Shown one piece after another: positions 25,508 to 35,436 of a DNA stretch of 64,000 bases (position 1 is the first letter of the stretch; every line of letters starts with the position of its first letter). Position numbers and translations under genes: made by a program. The stretch comes from Bradyrhizobium viridifuturi. GTDB taxonomy: Bacteria > Pseudomonadota > Alphaproteobacteria > Rhizobiales > Xanthobacteraceae. Below the pieces are notes generated by a model. That model saw nothing but the letters and a program-made list of their open reading frames with translations. It was not told the DNA's origin and made no database searches. The DNA is taken from contig NZ_LGTB01000013.1 in the NCBI RefSeq assembly GCF_001238275.1, forward strand, positions 1-64,000, given 5' to 3'.

Positions 25508-26728
25508 TTACTGCGCCTTCGCGATGTACGGGCAACCGCCTTCAGCGAGCGGACGGAAGGCCTGGTCGCCCGGCACGGTGGCGAGGTACTCGTAGAGGTC
25601 CCACTTGTTCTTGGACTCTTCCGGCTTCTTGATCCGCATCAGATACATGTCGTGCACCATGCGGCCGTCCTCGCGCACGACGCCGTTCTGGGCAAAGAAA
25701 TCATTCACCGGGGTCTTCCGCATCTGTGCAATCACGGTCTCGGAATCGACCGAGTTGGTGGCGGCGACCGCCTTGAAATAGTGCCGCAGCGCCGAGTTGA
25801 CGCCGGCCTGGTAGGCCGTCGGCATCGCGCCGTGGCGCTTGAAGAACTCCTGGGCGAAGACGCGGGTCTCGGGCGTACGATCCCAGTAGAAGGAATCGGT
25901 GAACAGCAGATCGTGCGCATGCGCGAGGCCGAGCGCCGGCACGTCGGTAAGCGTCACTTGCAGCGCGACGAGCTGCATGCCGGCGCGGATGTTGAACTCG
26001 TCGGCCTGCGACACCGCATTGCGGAAGTCGGAGCCGGCATTGGCCAGCGCCAGGATTTTTGCGCCGGAAGATTGCGCCTGCAGCAGGAACGACGAGAAGT
26101 CGGCGGTATCGAAGGGATGGCGCACCGCGCCCAGCACCTTGCCGCCGGCCGATGTCACGGCCTTGCTGGCGTCGCGCTCCAGCGCCTGGCCGAACGCATA
26201 GTCCGCCGTGAGGAAGAACCAGGGCGTGCCGCCGCGTGCCACCACGGCCTTCGCCGTCGCGTTCGAGGAAGCGTAGGTGTCATAGGTCCACTGCACGCTG
26301 GTCGGCGAGCATGGCTTGCCGGTGAGATCGGATGAACCGGACCCCGAGATCAGGAACAGCTTCTTGCGTTCGCGCGACACGGTCTGGATCGCAAGCGCCA
26401 CCGCGGAATTGACGCCTTCGGCGATCACGTCGACACCCTTGTTGTCGATCCAGTTGCGCACGATGCCGGTCGCGACGTCGGGCTTGTTCTGGTGATCGGC
26501 CGAGATGATCTCGATCTTGCGCCCGGCGACCGTGCCGCCGATCTCCTCCGCGGCCATCTGCGCCGCGATCACCGACCCCGGGCCGTTGCCGTCGGAATAT
26601 TGCCCGCTCATGTCGGTGATGATGCCGACCCGCAGCACACCATCCTCGGCCCGGGCAGCGCCGGCTGCAAAGGAGAGACAGACGGCGGCAATTGCGACCA
26701 GGAGATGCGAGCGTTTGGTGATGGACAT
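25508..26728 (-). CDS. ABC transporter substrate-binding protein, branched-chain/urea type
   Basis: A 406-residue periplasmic-binding-protein type I (LivK-like) with a signal peptide of about 27 residues ending ARA and the mature start VLRVGIITDMSGQYSDGNGPGS. Such proteins bind amino acids, amides or aromatic acids. No permease or ATPase is adjacent, so it is an orphan binding protein. Its neighbours downstream of its own start are two amidases, which could point to amide-type ligands. Confidence 0.88.
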   Translation of the reverse strand: MSITKRSHLLVAIAAVCLSFAAGAARAEDGVLRVGIITDMSGQYSDGNGPGSVIAAQMAAEEIGGTVAGRKIEIISADHQNKPDVATGIVRNWIDNKGVDVIAEGVNSAVALAIQTVSRERKKLFLISGSGSSDLTGKPCSPTSVQWTYDTYASSNATAKAVVARGGTPWFFLTADYAFGQALERDASKAVTSAGGKVLGAVRHPFDTADFSSFLLQAQSSGAKILALANAGSDFRNAVSQADEFNIRAGMQLVALQVTLTDVPALGLAHAHDLLFTDSFYWDRTPETRVFAQEFFKRHGAMPTAYQAGVNSALRHYFKAVAATNSVDSETVIAQMRKTPVNDFFAQNGVVREDGRMVHDMYLMRIKKPEESKNKWDLYEYLATVPGDQAFRPLAEGGCPYIAKAQ

Positions 26729-26961
26729 TTCGTTCCCAGGGGTTCGGATGGTTCGGGCGATCTCCTGAAGGAATCAGGCATCGCCGACAACCCCGTGGCC
26801 GGCATGGCGCTCTGCAATTCCGCGCAAGAATTCCGGGAGGAGGAACGCGGCCGGCGACGCGGCTCGCGCGCCACGCTCATCACGCAAACGCCGCGACGAG
26901 ATTTCGCGGCGCGCGCCCTGGATGATACCAATGGACTATGTGAGATGGCGTCGAGATCGCC

Positions 26962-28392
26962 TCAGCACCGTTCCCACAATTGCCTGGTCAAAATGCCGGC
27001 CTTGCGCTCGATCGCCTCGGCGGCGTCGAGGCACATGTCCTCGCGATAGCGCGAGCCGACGATCTGGACGCCGACCGGCAATCCCTCATGCAGGCCGACC
27101 GGCACCACGGCCGCCGGCAGCCCCAGCACGTTCATCGACGAAATGAAGCGCAGGTCGTTCCAGAACAGCTCCTTGACGCGCTGATCGCCACCGAGATCGG
27201 CGTTGACCTCCGGCGTCTTGCGCACCGAGGTCGGCATCAGCACCAGCGGATACTGCTCGAGGAAGGTCATCCAGTTCCTGATGTGGCCCGACCGCGCGGC
27301 GATCGCCTTCATGTAGCCGGCCTGGTCCAACTGATTTGCCAGCGCGATGAAGCCGTGGAACGTCTTCTGGAAGTCGGCGCTGCTCACCGCCAGCATCTGG
27401 TCCTGCTGCAACACGCGGGTCTCGGTCATGATCAGGTCGCACCAGAGCTGCCAGACCTTGTTCAGATCAGGGACCTCGACCTCGCTCACCGCATAGCCGG
27501 CATCGGCGAGATGATCGGCCGCCTTGCGCTGAAGCGCGATCACGCCGCGATCGGTCACCATGTCTTCGGGAATCTTCGCGAGCGCGACCTTGACCGGCGC
27601 GGCAGGCTTCGGACCCTGTAACGGCGCCGGCACGTACCAGGGATCGCGCGGATCGCGCTGCGCCATCACCTCGAGGCCGAGGCGCACGTCGGCGACATGG
27701 CGCGCCAGCGGTCCCTGCGACGACATGAACTGCGCCATCAGCGGCCGTTCAGCCGTGGCTGAGGGATTGAACGCCGGAATGCGGCCCTGGGTCGGCTTGA
27801 TGGTGGCAATGCCGTTGCAATGCGCCGGCCAGCGCAGCGAGCCGCCGATATCGTTGCCATGCGCGATGGTGCCGATGCCGGCCGCGATCGACGCGCCGGC
27901 GCCGCCGGATGATCCGCCGCAGGTCACCTCCGCGTTCCAGGGATTGCGCGTCAGGCCGTGCAGCGGATTGTCGGTGAAGCCGCGCAGCGAGAATTCCGGC
28001 GTGTTGGTCAGACCGATGATGACGGCGCCGGCCTTCCTGAGATTGGCCGTCACCGGCGAGTCGCCCGGCGCGATATTGTCCTTGAAGGCGACCACGCCGT
28101 TGGAATTGGCCTGACCTTCGACGTCGATATTGATCTTGATCGTCACCGGCACACCGTGCAGCGGGCCGACCTCGCCGCCGTCGCGCTTGCTCGCCGCCAG
28201 CGTCTCGTCGGCGGCTTTAGCGGCCTGCATCGCCGACGCGCCGAGGTCGACGACCACGGCGTTGAGCGCCGGGTTGGCGGCATGCATGCGGTCGAGATGG
28301 GTGCGGACCACCTCTTCCGACGTTACCTTGTTGTTCCTGATCGCCGCGGCGGTCTCGACGGCGGACCATTGCCAGATCGGTGCATTCGTCAC
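26962..28392 (-). CDS. Amidase-signature family amidase
   Basis: A 476-residue amidase. The Ser-cisSer-Lys triad is visible as Lys86 (VTIKINID), the cis-Ser in CGGSSGGAGAS (158-168) and the nucleophile Ser184 in NDIGGSLRWPA. It starts with GTG, preceded by GGGAG at 8 bp. It is closely related to the frameshifted amidase just upstream, about 30 bp away, so they are probably a tandem duplication. The substrate is unknown. Confidence 0.9.
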   Translation of the reverse strand: MTNAPIWQWSAVETAAAIRNNKVTSEEVVRTHLDRMHAANPALNAVVVDLGASAMQAAKAADETLAASKRDGGEVGPLHGVPVTIKINIDVEGQANSNGVVAFKDNIAPGDSPVTANLRKAGAVIIGLTNTPEFSLRGFTDNPLHGLTRNPWNAEVTCGGSSGGAGASIAAGIGTIAHGNDIGGSLRWPAHCNGIATIKPTQGRIPAFNPSATAERPLMAQFMSSQGPLARHVADVRLGLEVMAQRDPRDPWYVPAPLQGPKPAAPVKVALAKIPEDMVTDRGVIALQRKAADHLADAGYAVSEVEVPDLNKVWQLWCDLIMTETRVLQQDQMLAVSSADFQKTFHGFIALANQLDQAGYMKAIAARSGHIRNWMTFLEQYPLVLMPTSVRKTPEVNADLGGDQRVKELFWNDLRFISSMNVLGLPAAVVPVGLHEGLPVGVQIVGSRYREDMCLDAAEAIERKAGILTRQLWERC

Positions 28393-28431
28393 TTGGTGTT
28401 CTCCCGTTGTGCTCAGAGCCTTGTTGTTGAT

Positions 28432-29849
28432 TCAGTCGCGCGGATCGATCGGCGTCAGCGTCGAGGCGCGCGCCTCGATCACGGCGGCCACCGCGAGACA
28501 GATGTCCTCCCGGAAGCGGCCGGCGATCACCTGCACGCCGACCGGCACGCCACCGGCGGTCCCGGTCGGCACCACGACCGAGGGAAAGCCGAGCGCGGGC
28601 ACCGCGAGCAGTGGCCGCTGGGCATCGAGCAGCGCGCGGACGACGTCAGCGTCCTCCTGATCCTGGTCGAAACGGAACGGCAGTTGCGCCGAAACCGGCA
28701 AGATGATCACGGGGCAACGCTCCTGGAACAACTGCCAGGCCCGCACGATCGAAAGCCGCTGCTCGAAACAGGCCAGCACCTGATCGCCGTCGAGTTCGGG
28801 CGCATAGGCGATGTGGCAATCCAGATTGTAGCGAGACCTCGCGTCGCCGAACTTGCGGATCATCGGCGCCAGCACGCGCCGCTCCTCATTGATGACGAGG
28901 CGGTGCCAGAGATCGGCAGCCTCCGCGAGCCGCGGCGGCAAGGTCTCCTCCACCGCAAAGCCGGCCTCCGCGAGCCAGCGTCCGGCGGCGCGGACCGCAG
29001 CGCTCACCTCCGGCGCCTCGTCGCCGAACGGCGCCGGCGCGATCGCAACCCCGATCGGCCGCTTGAGCTGTGCGCCTTGCAGCGGCACCGACAGCCAGGT
29101 GCCGTCGCGCGCGTCCGGCTGCGCCATCGCGGCGAGCGCGACGCCGAGATCGGCAACCGAGCGGGCGAGCGGCCCCTGCACCGACATCATCTGCGCGGTG
29201 ATCGGCCGATCGCTGGTCGCGGACGGATTGAACGACGGAACCGGCCCGGGGTCGGACGCAACCCGGCGACGCCGCAGGCGTAAGCCGGATAACGGATCGA
29301 GCCGCCAAAATCATTGCCATGCGCGATCGCGCCCATGCCGGAAGCGACCGCGGATGCGGCGCCACCGCTGGAGCCACCCGGCGTCAGCCGGCGGCTCCAC
29401 GGATTGTAGGTCGCGCCGTGCAGGTCGTTGTTGGTGAACCAGCGGTGCGAGAACGCCGGCGTGTTGGTGCGGCCCACGATGACGGCGCCTGCCTTGCGGA
29501 AATTCGCGACCACCGGGCTGTCTTCGGCCGCGATCACGTCGCGGAAGGCGACGACGCCGTTGGTGGTGGCATGACCGCGCTGATCGACATTGACCTTGAT
29601 GGTCACCGGCACGCCATGCAGCACGCCGAGCTCCGCGCCGGATTTCACTGCGGCATCCGCTGCATCCGCGGCCGCCAGCGCTTCGTCCGTCAGCACCTCG
29701 ACCACGGCGTTCAGCGCCGGATTGACCTGCGTGATGCGATCGAGGCTCGACTGCACCGCTTCGCGGCTCGAGATCGCACGCGTCGCGATCGCACGCGCCA
29801 GATCGACCGCCGACCAACTCCACAACTCATTCTCGCGCTGCGTGACCAT
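28432..29849 (-). pseudogene. Second amidase-signature gene, interrupted by a 1-bp deletion
   Basis: Residues 1-about 203 (29849 to about 29242) match an amidase through GVAGLRPTPGR, with the nucleophile in NDFGGSIRYPA; the remaining half continues in another frame to 28432 (SVQGPLARSVADLGV). Restoring one G near 29242 gives VPSFNPSATSDRP, the expected link also seen in the neighbouring intact amidase (IPAFNPSATAERP). Full length would be about 472 residues. The break may be a sequencing error; otherwise the enzyme is inactive. Confidence 0.85.
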
Positions 29850-29873
29850 TGTCGTCGCCTCCTACGCAAATCT

Positions 29874-30668
29874 TCAGTCGAGCCGCAACGGCTGGTGAAA
29901 GACCGGCAGGTCCATGCGGCGGTCTTCCGCGGGGACGACCACGGCCTCGGCGCTCAGCACGTGATCGAGCATGACGCGGCGGGCGCGCGCGGCGTTGCCG
30001 GAGCGGAACGCAGCCATCAGTCGCTTGTGAAACTCGATGTTCTCGCAGGTGAAGCTCGATGCGAATTCCTGCACGCCGAGCTTGCCGATCAAATGGCGGA
30101 TCGCCTCGTTGACGAAGCGGGCGACCAGGCCGAGCAGCGGATTCGGACAGGCCTCGATCAGGATGTCGTGGAAGTCGATCTCGGCGTGGCGGTGATGCTC
30201 CCAGTCTTCCGCGCCGCCGGGATGATGCTCCTGAACCGCGATCGCCTTGTCGAGCGCCGCAAAATGCGCCGCCGTGAGGTGGCCGACCACGCTGAAGGCG
30301 AGCTCCGGCTCGATCAGGCGGCGGATCTGGTAGATCTGCGCCGTACTGATCGACTGGAAATAGAAGTAGTTGCTGAGCAGGCCGACGATCCGGTTGATCG
30401 ACACCGGCGCGACCCGCGCGCCGCCGCCGGGCCCAGTGGTGTTCTGCACCAACCCCTGCACTTCCAACGATTTGAGCGCCTCGCGGATGGTCGAGCGGCT
30501 GCAGCCGAACATCTCGATCAGCTCGCCCTCCTGCGGTAGCCGGTCGTTGGGCTGCAACCCGGCCTGGAAGATGTGGCCGCGGATCAGGTCCGCGACGGCG
30601 TCGGAGCGCTTGCGCTTGATCGAGGCGCGCCGGGACGGGTCCAGGGGTGGCAGAGCTGATTTATCCAT
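29874..30668 (-). CDS. GntR-family regulator, FCD (FadR) subfamily
   Basis: A 264-residue regulator with winged HTH at about 22-90 (LPQEGELIEMFGCSRSTIREALKSL, shown in part) and an all-helical FCD domain containing the metal-type His positions FHDILIEA and EFHKRLMAA. The start at 30668 is chosen because residues upstream in the same open frame are shadow of aapM. A palindrome lies directly upstream (30669-30682). The FCD class binds organic or amino acids; control of the amidase and Aap genes is inferred from position. Confidence 0.88.
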   Translation of the reverse strand: MDKSALPPLDPSRRASIKRKRSDAVADLIRGHIFQAGLQPNDRLPQEGELIEMFGCSRSTIREALKSLEVQGLVQNTTGPGGGARVAPVSINRIVGLLSNYFYFQSISTAQIYQIRRLIEPELAFSVVGHLTAAHFAALDKAIAVQEHHPGGAEDWEHHRHAEIDFHDILIEACPNPLLGLVARFVNEAIRHLIGKLGVQEFASSFTCENIEFHKRLMAAFRSGNAARARRVMLDHVLSAEAVVVPAEDRRMDLPVFHQPLRLD

Positions 30669-30682
30669 TTTATGATCATAAA
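30669..30682. promoter_or_regulatory. 14-bp palindrome touching the GntR start codon
   Basis: tttatgatcataaa is its own reverse complement and begins one base upstream of the regulator's start codon. AT-rich against a GC-rich background and located at an FCD-GntR gene, it is a likely autoregulatory operator. Confidence 0.6.
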
Positions 30683-30726
30683 TAGGATCCGGACGGATTG
30701 GCAAGGGCGATCGCCCAAAAGGCCCT

Positions 30727-30747
30727 TGCCCGGAGCTCATCCGGGCA
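30727..30747 (-). terminator. Hairpin after aapM
   Basis: On the minus strand TGCCCGG and CCGGGCA pair around ATGAGCT about 45 bp past the aapM stop, followed by AGGGCCTTTT. A larger alternative pairing joins 30700-30708 with 30722-30730. Terminator activity is plausible but the T-run is short. Confidence 0.45.
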
Positions 30748-30790
30748 TGGCGGCAAACCCAACGTTCAGGAATTGGCGAGCGACGATCGC

Positions 30791-31909
30791 TCAGCTCGTT
30801 CCGCGCTGCGCCTCGAGGCTGCGGCTGTAGCGCGACATCGCGAAGCAAAACATGAAGTAGATCACGCCGACGAAAACGTAGACCTCGACGCTGAACGACT
30901 GCCAGGCCGGATCGACGATCGCGGTCTTCGCCGTCGTGAGCAGGTCGAAGATGCCGATGATCAGGACCAGGCTGGTGTCCTTGAAGAAGGCGATGAAGGT
31001 GTTGACCAGCGGTGGGATGACGTGGCGGATCGCCTGTGGCAGCACGATCAGCGCGTGCTTCTCCCAATAGGACAGGCCGAGTGCATCGCCCGCTTCATAT
31101 TGTCCACGCGGCACCGCCTGCAGGCCACCGCGCACGACTTCGGCGAGATAAGCGCCGGCATAGAGGATAAAGGCGATCTGCGCGCGCAACAGTTTGTCGA
31201 TGTTGACGCCGTCGGGCATGAACAGCGGAAACATCACGCTCGCCATGAACAACAGGCTGATCAGCGGCACGCCGCGGATCAGTTCGACATAGAGCACGCA
31301 GAGCGAGCGGATCGCCGGCAATTTCGAGCGGCGGCCGAGCGCGACCAGGATGCCGAGCGGGAAGCCGAACGCCAATCCGAACGTCGCCAGGATCAACGTC
31401 ACCGGCAGCCCGCCCCAGCGGTCCTGGGTGACGAAGCTGAGGCCAAGGAAGCCACCCCACATCAGGCAGCCGATCACGATCAACGCGGCGGCCCACAGCA
31501 GGAACAGCTCCTTGCGCCAGAAGCTGCGGCGGCTCGAGACCGCGAACAATGCGATGAAGATCAGCACCGCGAGCGCCGGCCTCCACTGCTCGTCGAACGG
31601 ATAGGTGCCGAACAGGATGAAGCGGTACTTCTCGGGGACGACGGCCCAGCAGGCGCCGACGCCGCGCAGCGCGCGGCAGGCGCTGGTGTCGTTGCCGGAG
31701 ACGAGCCAGACCGCGTTGGCGATGCCCCATTGCCAGAGCCCGATGCAGGCCTTGCCGAGCACGAACAGCAACAGCAAGGTCATGATGCTCGACGGGATCG
31801 AGGCGAACAAATTGGCGCGCAGCCAGCCGATGGGACCGCCGAGCGCGCGCGGGGCGGGGCGCGGGCCGATCGGCAGCGGATCCTGCGGGACGTGGGCGAC
31901 CGAGCTCAT
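30791..31909 (-). CDS. aapM: General L-amino-acid ABC transporter permease AapM
   Basis: A 372-residue polar-amino-acid permease with an N-terminal extension, several transmembrane helices and the conserved loop EAGDALGLSYWEKHALIVLPQA, partly quoted, in the C-terminal third. The large hydrophilic periplasmic insert with ACRALRGVGACWAVVPEK after the first helix is typical of AapM/BztC. It starts 7 bp after the stop of aapQ with GGAG upstream, so the two are co-transcribed. Confidence 0.92.
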   Translation of the reverse strand: MSSVAHVPQDPLPIGPRPAPRALGGPIGWLRANLFASIPSSIMTLLLLFVLGKACIGLWQWGIANAVWLVSGNDTSACRALRGVGACWAVVPEKYRFILFGTYPFDEQWRPALAVLIFIALFAVSSRRSFWRKELFLLWAAALIVIGCLMWGGFLGLSFVTQDRWGGLPVTLILATFGLAFGFPLGILVALGRRSKLPAIRSLCVLYVELIRGVPLISLLFMASVMFPLFMPDGVNIDKLLRAQIAFILYAGAYLAEVVRGGLQAVPRGQYEAGDALGLSYWEKHALIVLPQAIRHVIPPLVNTFIAFFKDTSLVLIIGIFDLLTTAKTAIVDPAWQSFSVEVYVFVGVIYFMFCFAMSRYSRSLEAQRGTS

Positions 31910-31910
31910 G

Positions 31911-33098
31911 TCAGCGCTCCACCAGCGCGATCCGCGCGTTGTACCAGTTCATGAACAGGCTGATGCCGAGGCTGATGGTGAGGAACACCATCATGATCAG
32001 CGCGATCGACTCGATCGCCTGCCCGGTCTGGTTCAGCGTGGTGTTGGCGACCGACACGATGTCCTGGTAGCCGACCGCGACCGCGAGCGAGGAGTTCTTG
32101 GTCAGGTTCAGATACTGGCTGGTCATCGGCGGGATGATGACGCGCAGCGCCTGCGGCAGCACGATGTGTTGCAGCACGAAGCCGCGCTTCAGCCCGAGCG
32201 CCTTGGCCGCCTCCGACTGGCCGCGCGGCACCGCCTGGATGCCGCTGCGCACGATCTCGGCGATGAAGGCCGAGGTGTAGGTGACGAGCGCGATCAGCAG
32301 CGCGAAATATTCCGGCGCCAAGGTCAGACCGCCGACGAAGTTGAAGCCGCGCAGCTCGGGCAGCGTGATGCTCCAGCTCGCGCCCGAGAGGAACGACACC
32401 AACGCGGGCAGCGCGACGATGAGGCCGAGCGCGTAAGGCCAGGCGGGACGCGCCCGGCCGTCGCGCATCTGCTGCGCGATCAGGCGGCGCCTCACGATCA
32501 TGAAGGCGACGACGCCGGCGACCAGCGCGAGCACCGTCCACCAATTGGCCTCATGCAGCGGGACCGACGGCAGGATCAGGCCGCGATTGGACAGGAATAC
32601 GCCCCCGATCGGCTTCCACGCCTGGCGCGCCGCCGGCAGGCCTTGCATCAGCACGTACCAGAACAAGAGCTGAAGCAGCAGCGGCAGGTCGCGCAGCACC
32701 TCGACATAAACGGCGGCAAGTCGCGCCAGCAGCCAGTTCGACGACAGCCGCGCGATGCCGACCAGCGTGCCGATCACGGTCGCCAACACGATGCCGATCA
32801 CGGCGACACGCAGCGTGTTGACGACGCCGACGATGAAGGCGCGGAGATAGGTGTCCTTCGGCGTGTAGTCGATCCAGCTGTCGGCGATCGGCATGCCGGC
32901 CTCGCGGCCGAGGAAGGCGAAGCCGGTCGAGATGCGCCGTACCGAGAGATTATGGACCGCGTTCGACCACAGGAACGCGACGACGGCGACTGCAATGGCG
33001 ACCACCAGGACCTGCCAGAACAGGCCGGCGACGCGGGGATCGCTGAGCGAAAGCCGCCAGGGCCGAGCGGGTGGGCGTTTCGGCGTCGATGTCGTCAC
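31911..33098 (-). CDS. aapQ: General L-amino-acid ABC transporter permease AapQ
   Basis: A 395-residue permease when started at GTG 33098; in-frame ATG 33155 and TTG 33167 would place the coding region inside the palindrome 33153-33189, so the later start is preferred, though its ribosome site is poor. It has the AapQ hallmarks NLSVRRISTGFAFL and the EAA loop AKALGLKRGFVLQHIVLPQA. It forms the membrane channel with AapM. No AapP ATPase gene is in the window. Confidence 0.9.
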   Translation of the reverse strand: MTTSTPKRPPARPWRLSLSDPRVAGLFWQVLVVAIAVAVVAFLWSNAVHNLSVRRISTGFAFLGREAGMPIADSWIDYTPKDTYLRAFIVGVVNTLRVAVIGIVLATVIGTLVGIARLSSNWLLARLAAVYVEVLRDLPLLLQLLFWYVLMQGLPAARQAWKPIGGVFLSNRGLILPSVPLHEANWWTVLALVAGVVAFMIVRRRLIAQQMRDGRARPAWPYALGLIVALPALVSFLSGASWSITLPELRGFNFVGGLTLAPEYFALLIALVTYTSAFIAEIVRSGIQAVPRGQSEAAKALGLKRGFVLQHIVLPQALRVIIPPMTSQYLNLTKNSSLAVAVGYQDIVSVANTTLNQTGQAIESIALIMMVFLTISLGISLFMNWYNARIALVER

Positions 33099-33152
33099 AG
33101 CACAAGGATCCCGGTGAGAAGCGATCTTCTGCCATGCGCTATGTGCGCGCGT

Positions 33153-33189
33153 CATATGTTGCACCAAATTGATAACTGTGCAACATATG
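33153..33189. promoter_or_regulatory. Long inverted repeat between aapQ and rpiR-type gene
   Basis: catatgttgcac (33153-33164) and gtgcaacatatg (33178-33189) are exact reverse complements 13 bp apart. The right arm ends 4 bp before the RpiR-family start and the left arm covers the promoter region of the divergent aapQM, so it is well placed to be the operator of that regulator. Confidence 0.7.
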
Positions 33190-33193
33190 TTTC

Positions 33194-34069
33194 ATGGCCC
33201 AGGCTCAGCCGAAACCATCGCCCCTGACCGAATTGTGCAGCGCATTGCCGTCGCTGCCAATGCGCTTGCAGGAGGTTGGTCGGTTTGTCGCAGCCAACGA
33301 TTACGACGCCACCACCCGCTCGATGCGCGAGCTCGCATCCGTCGCCGGCGCCGATCCCGCCTCCTTTACCCGTCTGGCAAAAGCACTCGGCTATTCCGGC
33401 TGGGACGAATTGCGCGCCGCACTCACCGAGGCGCGACGGCCGGCGCAGGGCTCGCCGTTCTCCGGCCGCGCGAAGAGCCGCCGCGGCGGACCGAATGCCG
33501 ACGTCAAACTGGTTCACGACAAGCTCGAAGCCGAAGCCGCCGGGCTTGCACGCATTTCCGCGAACGCAATAGCGGACGCCGCGCGTGCGCTGCACACGGC
33601 AAGCCGGATCTGGATCACGGGCTTTCGCAGCTGCCGCAGCGTGGCGGAACTGCTGACCTATCAGCTCCGCCTGTTCCGTCCCGACGCCGTGCAGCTGGTC
33701 GGCGGTTCCGGTCCGTTCGATCTCGACCATGGCGCCTTTCGCGCCGAGGATGCCGTGGTCGTGATCGGCTTTGCGCCCTACACTTGGGTCAGCGTCGAGA
33801 CGGCGCGTGCGGCGCATCAGGCGCGCGCCACGCTGATCGCGATCGCCGACACGATCAGTGCGCCGATGGCCGAGGGCGCCGATCATCTCTTGCTGTTCGA
33901 GGCCGCCTCCTCGCCCGGCTTCTTCCCGAGCCTCACCGGCGCGATCGCGGTGGCGCAGTCGCTCGCCGCCGTCGCCTTCACGCTCGGCGGCGCCGGAGCG
34001 AAACGCAAGCTGGAAGAAGCCGAAGGCCGGCTTGCCAGGATGTCGCAATATACTGTCGAGAAAGGATGA
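33194..34069 (+). CDS. MurR/RpiR-family regulator
   Basis: A 291-residue regulator with an N-terminal HTH_6 domain (about 10-85, MRELASVAGADPASFTRLAKALG in part) and a C-terminal SIS domain (about 125-265). RpiR regulators with SIS domains usually sense phosphosugars, but homologues next to amino-acid genes are known. No Shine-Dalgarno precedes the ATG, so it may be leaderless. It is divergent from aapQ and leads the aminotransferase-aapJ operon. Confidence 0.87.
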   Translation: MAQAQPKPSPLTELCSALPSLPMRLQEVGRFVAANDYDATTRSMRELASVAGADPASFTRLAKALGYSGWDELRAALTEARRPAQGSPFSGRAKSRRGGPNADVKLVHDKLEAEAAGLARISANAIADAARALHTASRIWITGFRSCRSVAELLTYQLRLFRPDAVQLVGGSGPFDLDHGAFRAEDAVVVIGFAPYTWVSVETARAAHQARATLIAIADTISAPMAEGADHLLLFEAASSPGFFPSLTGAIAVAQSLAAVAFTLGGAGAKRKLEEAEGRLARMSQYTVEKG

Positions 34070-34074
34070 GTGTC

Positions 34075-35424
34075 ATGGCAGCCAACAAGAGCCGCGTGAT
34101 GCATCGCAGCCTGCGCGAAACCCCGCCGAAAGCGATCGGCGGCGACGGCGTCTGGCTGATCGCGGAGGATGGCCACCGCATTCTCGACTCCTCGGGCGGC
34201 GCGGCGGTGTCGTGCCTCGGCCATCAGCACCCGCGCATTCTCGCCGCGATCGCCAAGCAAGCGTCGAAGATCGCCTATGCACACACCGGCTTCTTCTCCT
34301 CCGAGCCCGCCGAAGAGCTCGCCGAACGGCTGGTCGGCCACGAGCCCGGCGGCCTCGGCTATGTCTACTTCGTCAGCGGCGGATCGGAGGCGATCGAGGC
34401 TTCGATCAAGCTGGCGCGGCAATATTTCATCGAGCGCGGCGAGCCGAAGCGCGCGCGCTTCATCGCTCGCCGCCAGAGCTATCACGGCAACACACTCGGC
34501 GCGCTGTCGGCCGGCGGCAATGCCTGGCGCCGTGAGCCCTATGCACCGCTGCTGTCGCCGTCGTTCAGCCATGTCACCCCAGCTTTTGCCTATCACGAGA
34601 AGCCCGACGATGAATCGGAGGCCGCGTTCGTGGCGCGCCTTGCCGCTGAACTCGAGGCCGAATTCCAGCGGCTCGGCCCCGAGAATGTCGCCGCCTTCAT
34701 CGCCGAGCCGGTGGTCGGCGCCACCGCCGGCTGCGTGCCGGCGCCGGAGGGCTACTTCAAGGCGGTGCGCGAGATCTGCAGCCGGCACGGCGCGCTCCTG
34801 ATCCTCGACGAGGTGATGTGCGGCATGGGCCGCACCGGCACGCTACATGCGTGGGAGCAGGAAGGCATCTCGCCCGACATCCAGGCGATCGCCAAGGGCC
34901 TCGGCGGCGGCTATCAGCCGATCGGCGCGATGCTTGCGAGCGGCAGCATCGTCGACACCGTGCGCAACGGCTCCGGCGCGTTTCAACACGGCCATACCTA
35001 CCTGGCGCATCCGCTCGCCTGCGCCGCCGCGCTCGAGGTGCAGAAGACGATCGCCGAGGAGAAGCTGCTCGATCAGGTCAAGGAGCGCGGCCGCCAGCTC
35101 GAGCAGCGGTTGATCGAACGCTTCGGCAATCACCGCCATGTCGGCGACATCAGGGGCCGCGGCCTGTTCTGGGGCATCGAGCTGGTCGCCGATCGCGGCA
35201 CGCGGCAGTCGTTCGATCCCAAGCTGAAGCTGCATCAGCGGATCAAGTCCGCGGCGTTCGCCGGCGGGCTCGGCTGCTATCCGTCGGGCGGCACCGCCGA
35301 CGGCCAGCGCGGCGACCACGTGCTGCTCGCCCCGCCCTATATCGCAACTTCCGGCGACATCGACATGATCGTCGAAAGGCTCGGCGCTGCAGTAGACAGC
35401 GCATTGAAAGATGTCGGTCATTAG
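34075..35424 (+). CDS. Class-III PLP-dependent aminotransferase
   Basis: A 449-residue aspartate-aminotransferase-superfamily enzyme of subgroup III. The PLP lysine is in AIAKGLGGGYQPIGA; LILDEVMCGMGRTG holds the PLP-binding Asp, and YHGNT precedes the mid region. The start at 34075 has AAGGA at 8 bp; ATG 34066, overlapping the regulator stop by 4 bp, is an alternative adding three residues. Located between RpiR and AapJ genes, it probably transaminates an imported amino compound; the substrate is unknown. Confidence 0.88.
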   Translation: MAANKSRVMHRSLRETPPKAIGGDGVWLIAEDGHRILDSSGGAAVSCLGHQHPRILAAIAKQASKIAYAHTGFFSSEPAEELAERLVGHEPGGLGYVYFVSGGSEAIEASIKLARQYFIERGEPKRARFIARRQSYHGNTLGALSAGGNAWRREPYAPLLSPSFSHVTPAFAYHEKPDDESEAAFVARLAAELEAEFQRLGPENVAAFIAEPVVGATAGCVPAPEGYFKAVREICSRHGALLILDEVMCGMGRTGTLHAWEQEGISPDIQAIAKGLGGGYQPIGAMLASGSIVDTVRNGSGAFQHGHTYLAHPLACAAALEVQKTIAEEKLLDQVKERGRQLEQRLIERFGNHRHVGDIRGRGLFWGIELVADRGTRQSFDPKLKLHQRIKSAAFAGGLGCYPSGGTADGQRGDHVLLAPPYIATSGDIDMIVERLGAAVDSALKDVGH

Positions 35425-35436
35425 GAGGAGGACAGA

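Noticed and set aside
33169..34074. Open frame running through the RpiR gene into the aminotransferase as one protein
   Set aside because: Its first 300 residues are not similar to any family and lie out of frame over the RpiR coding region; the aminotransferase has its own ribosome site at 34075.
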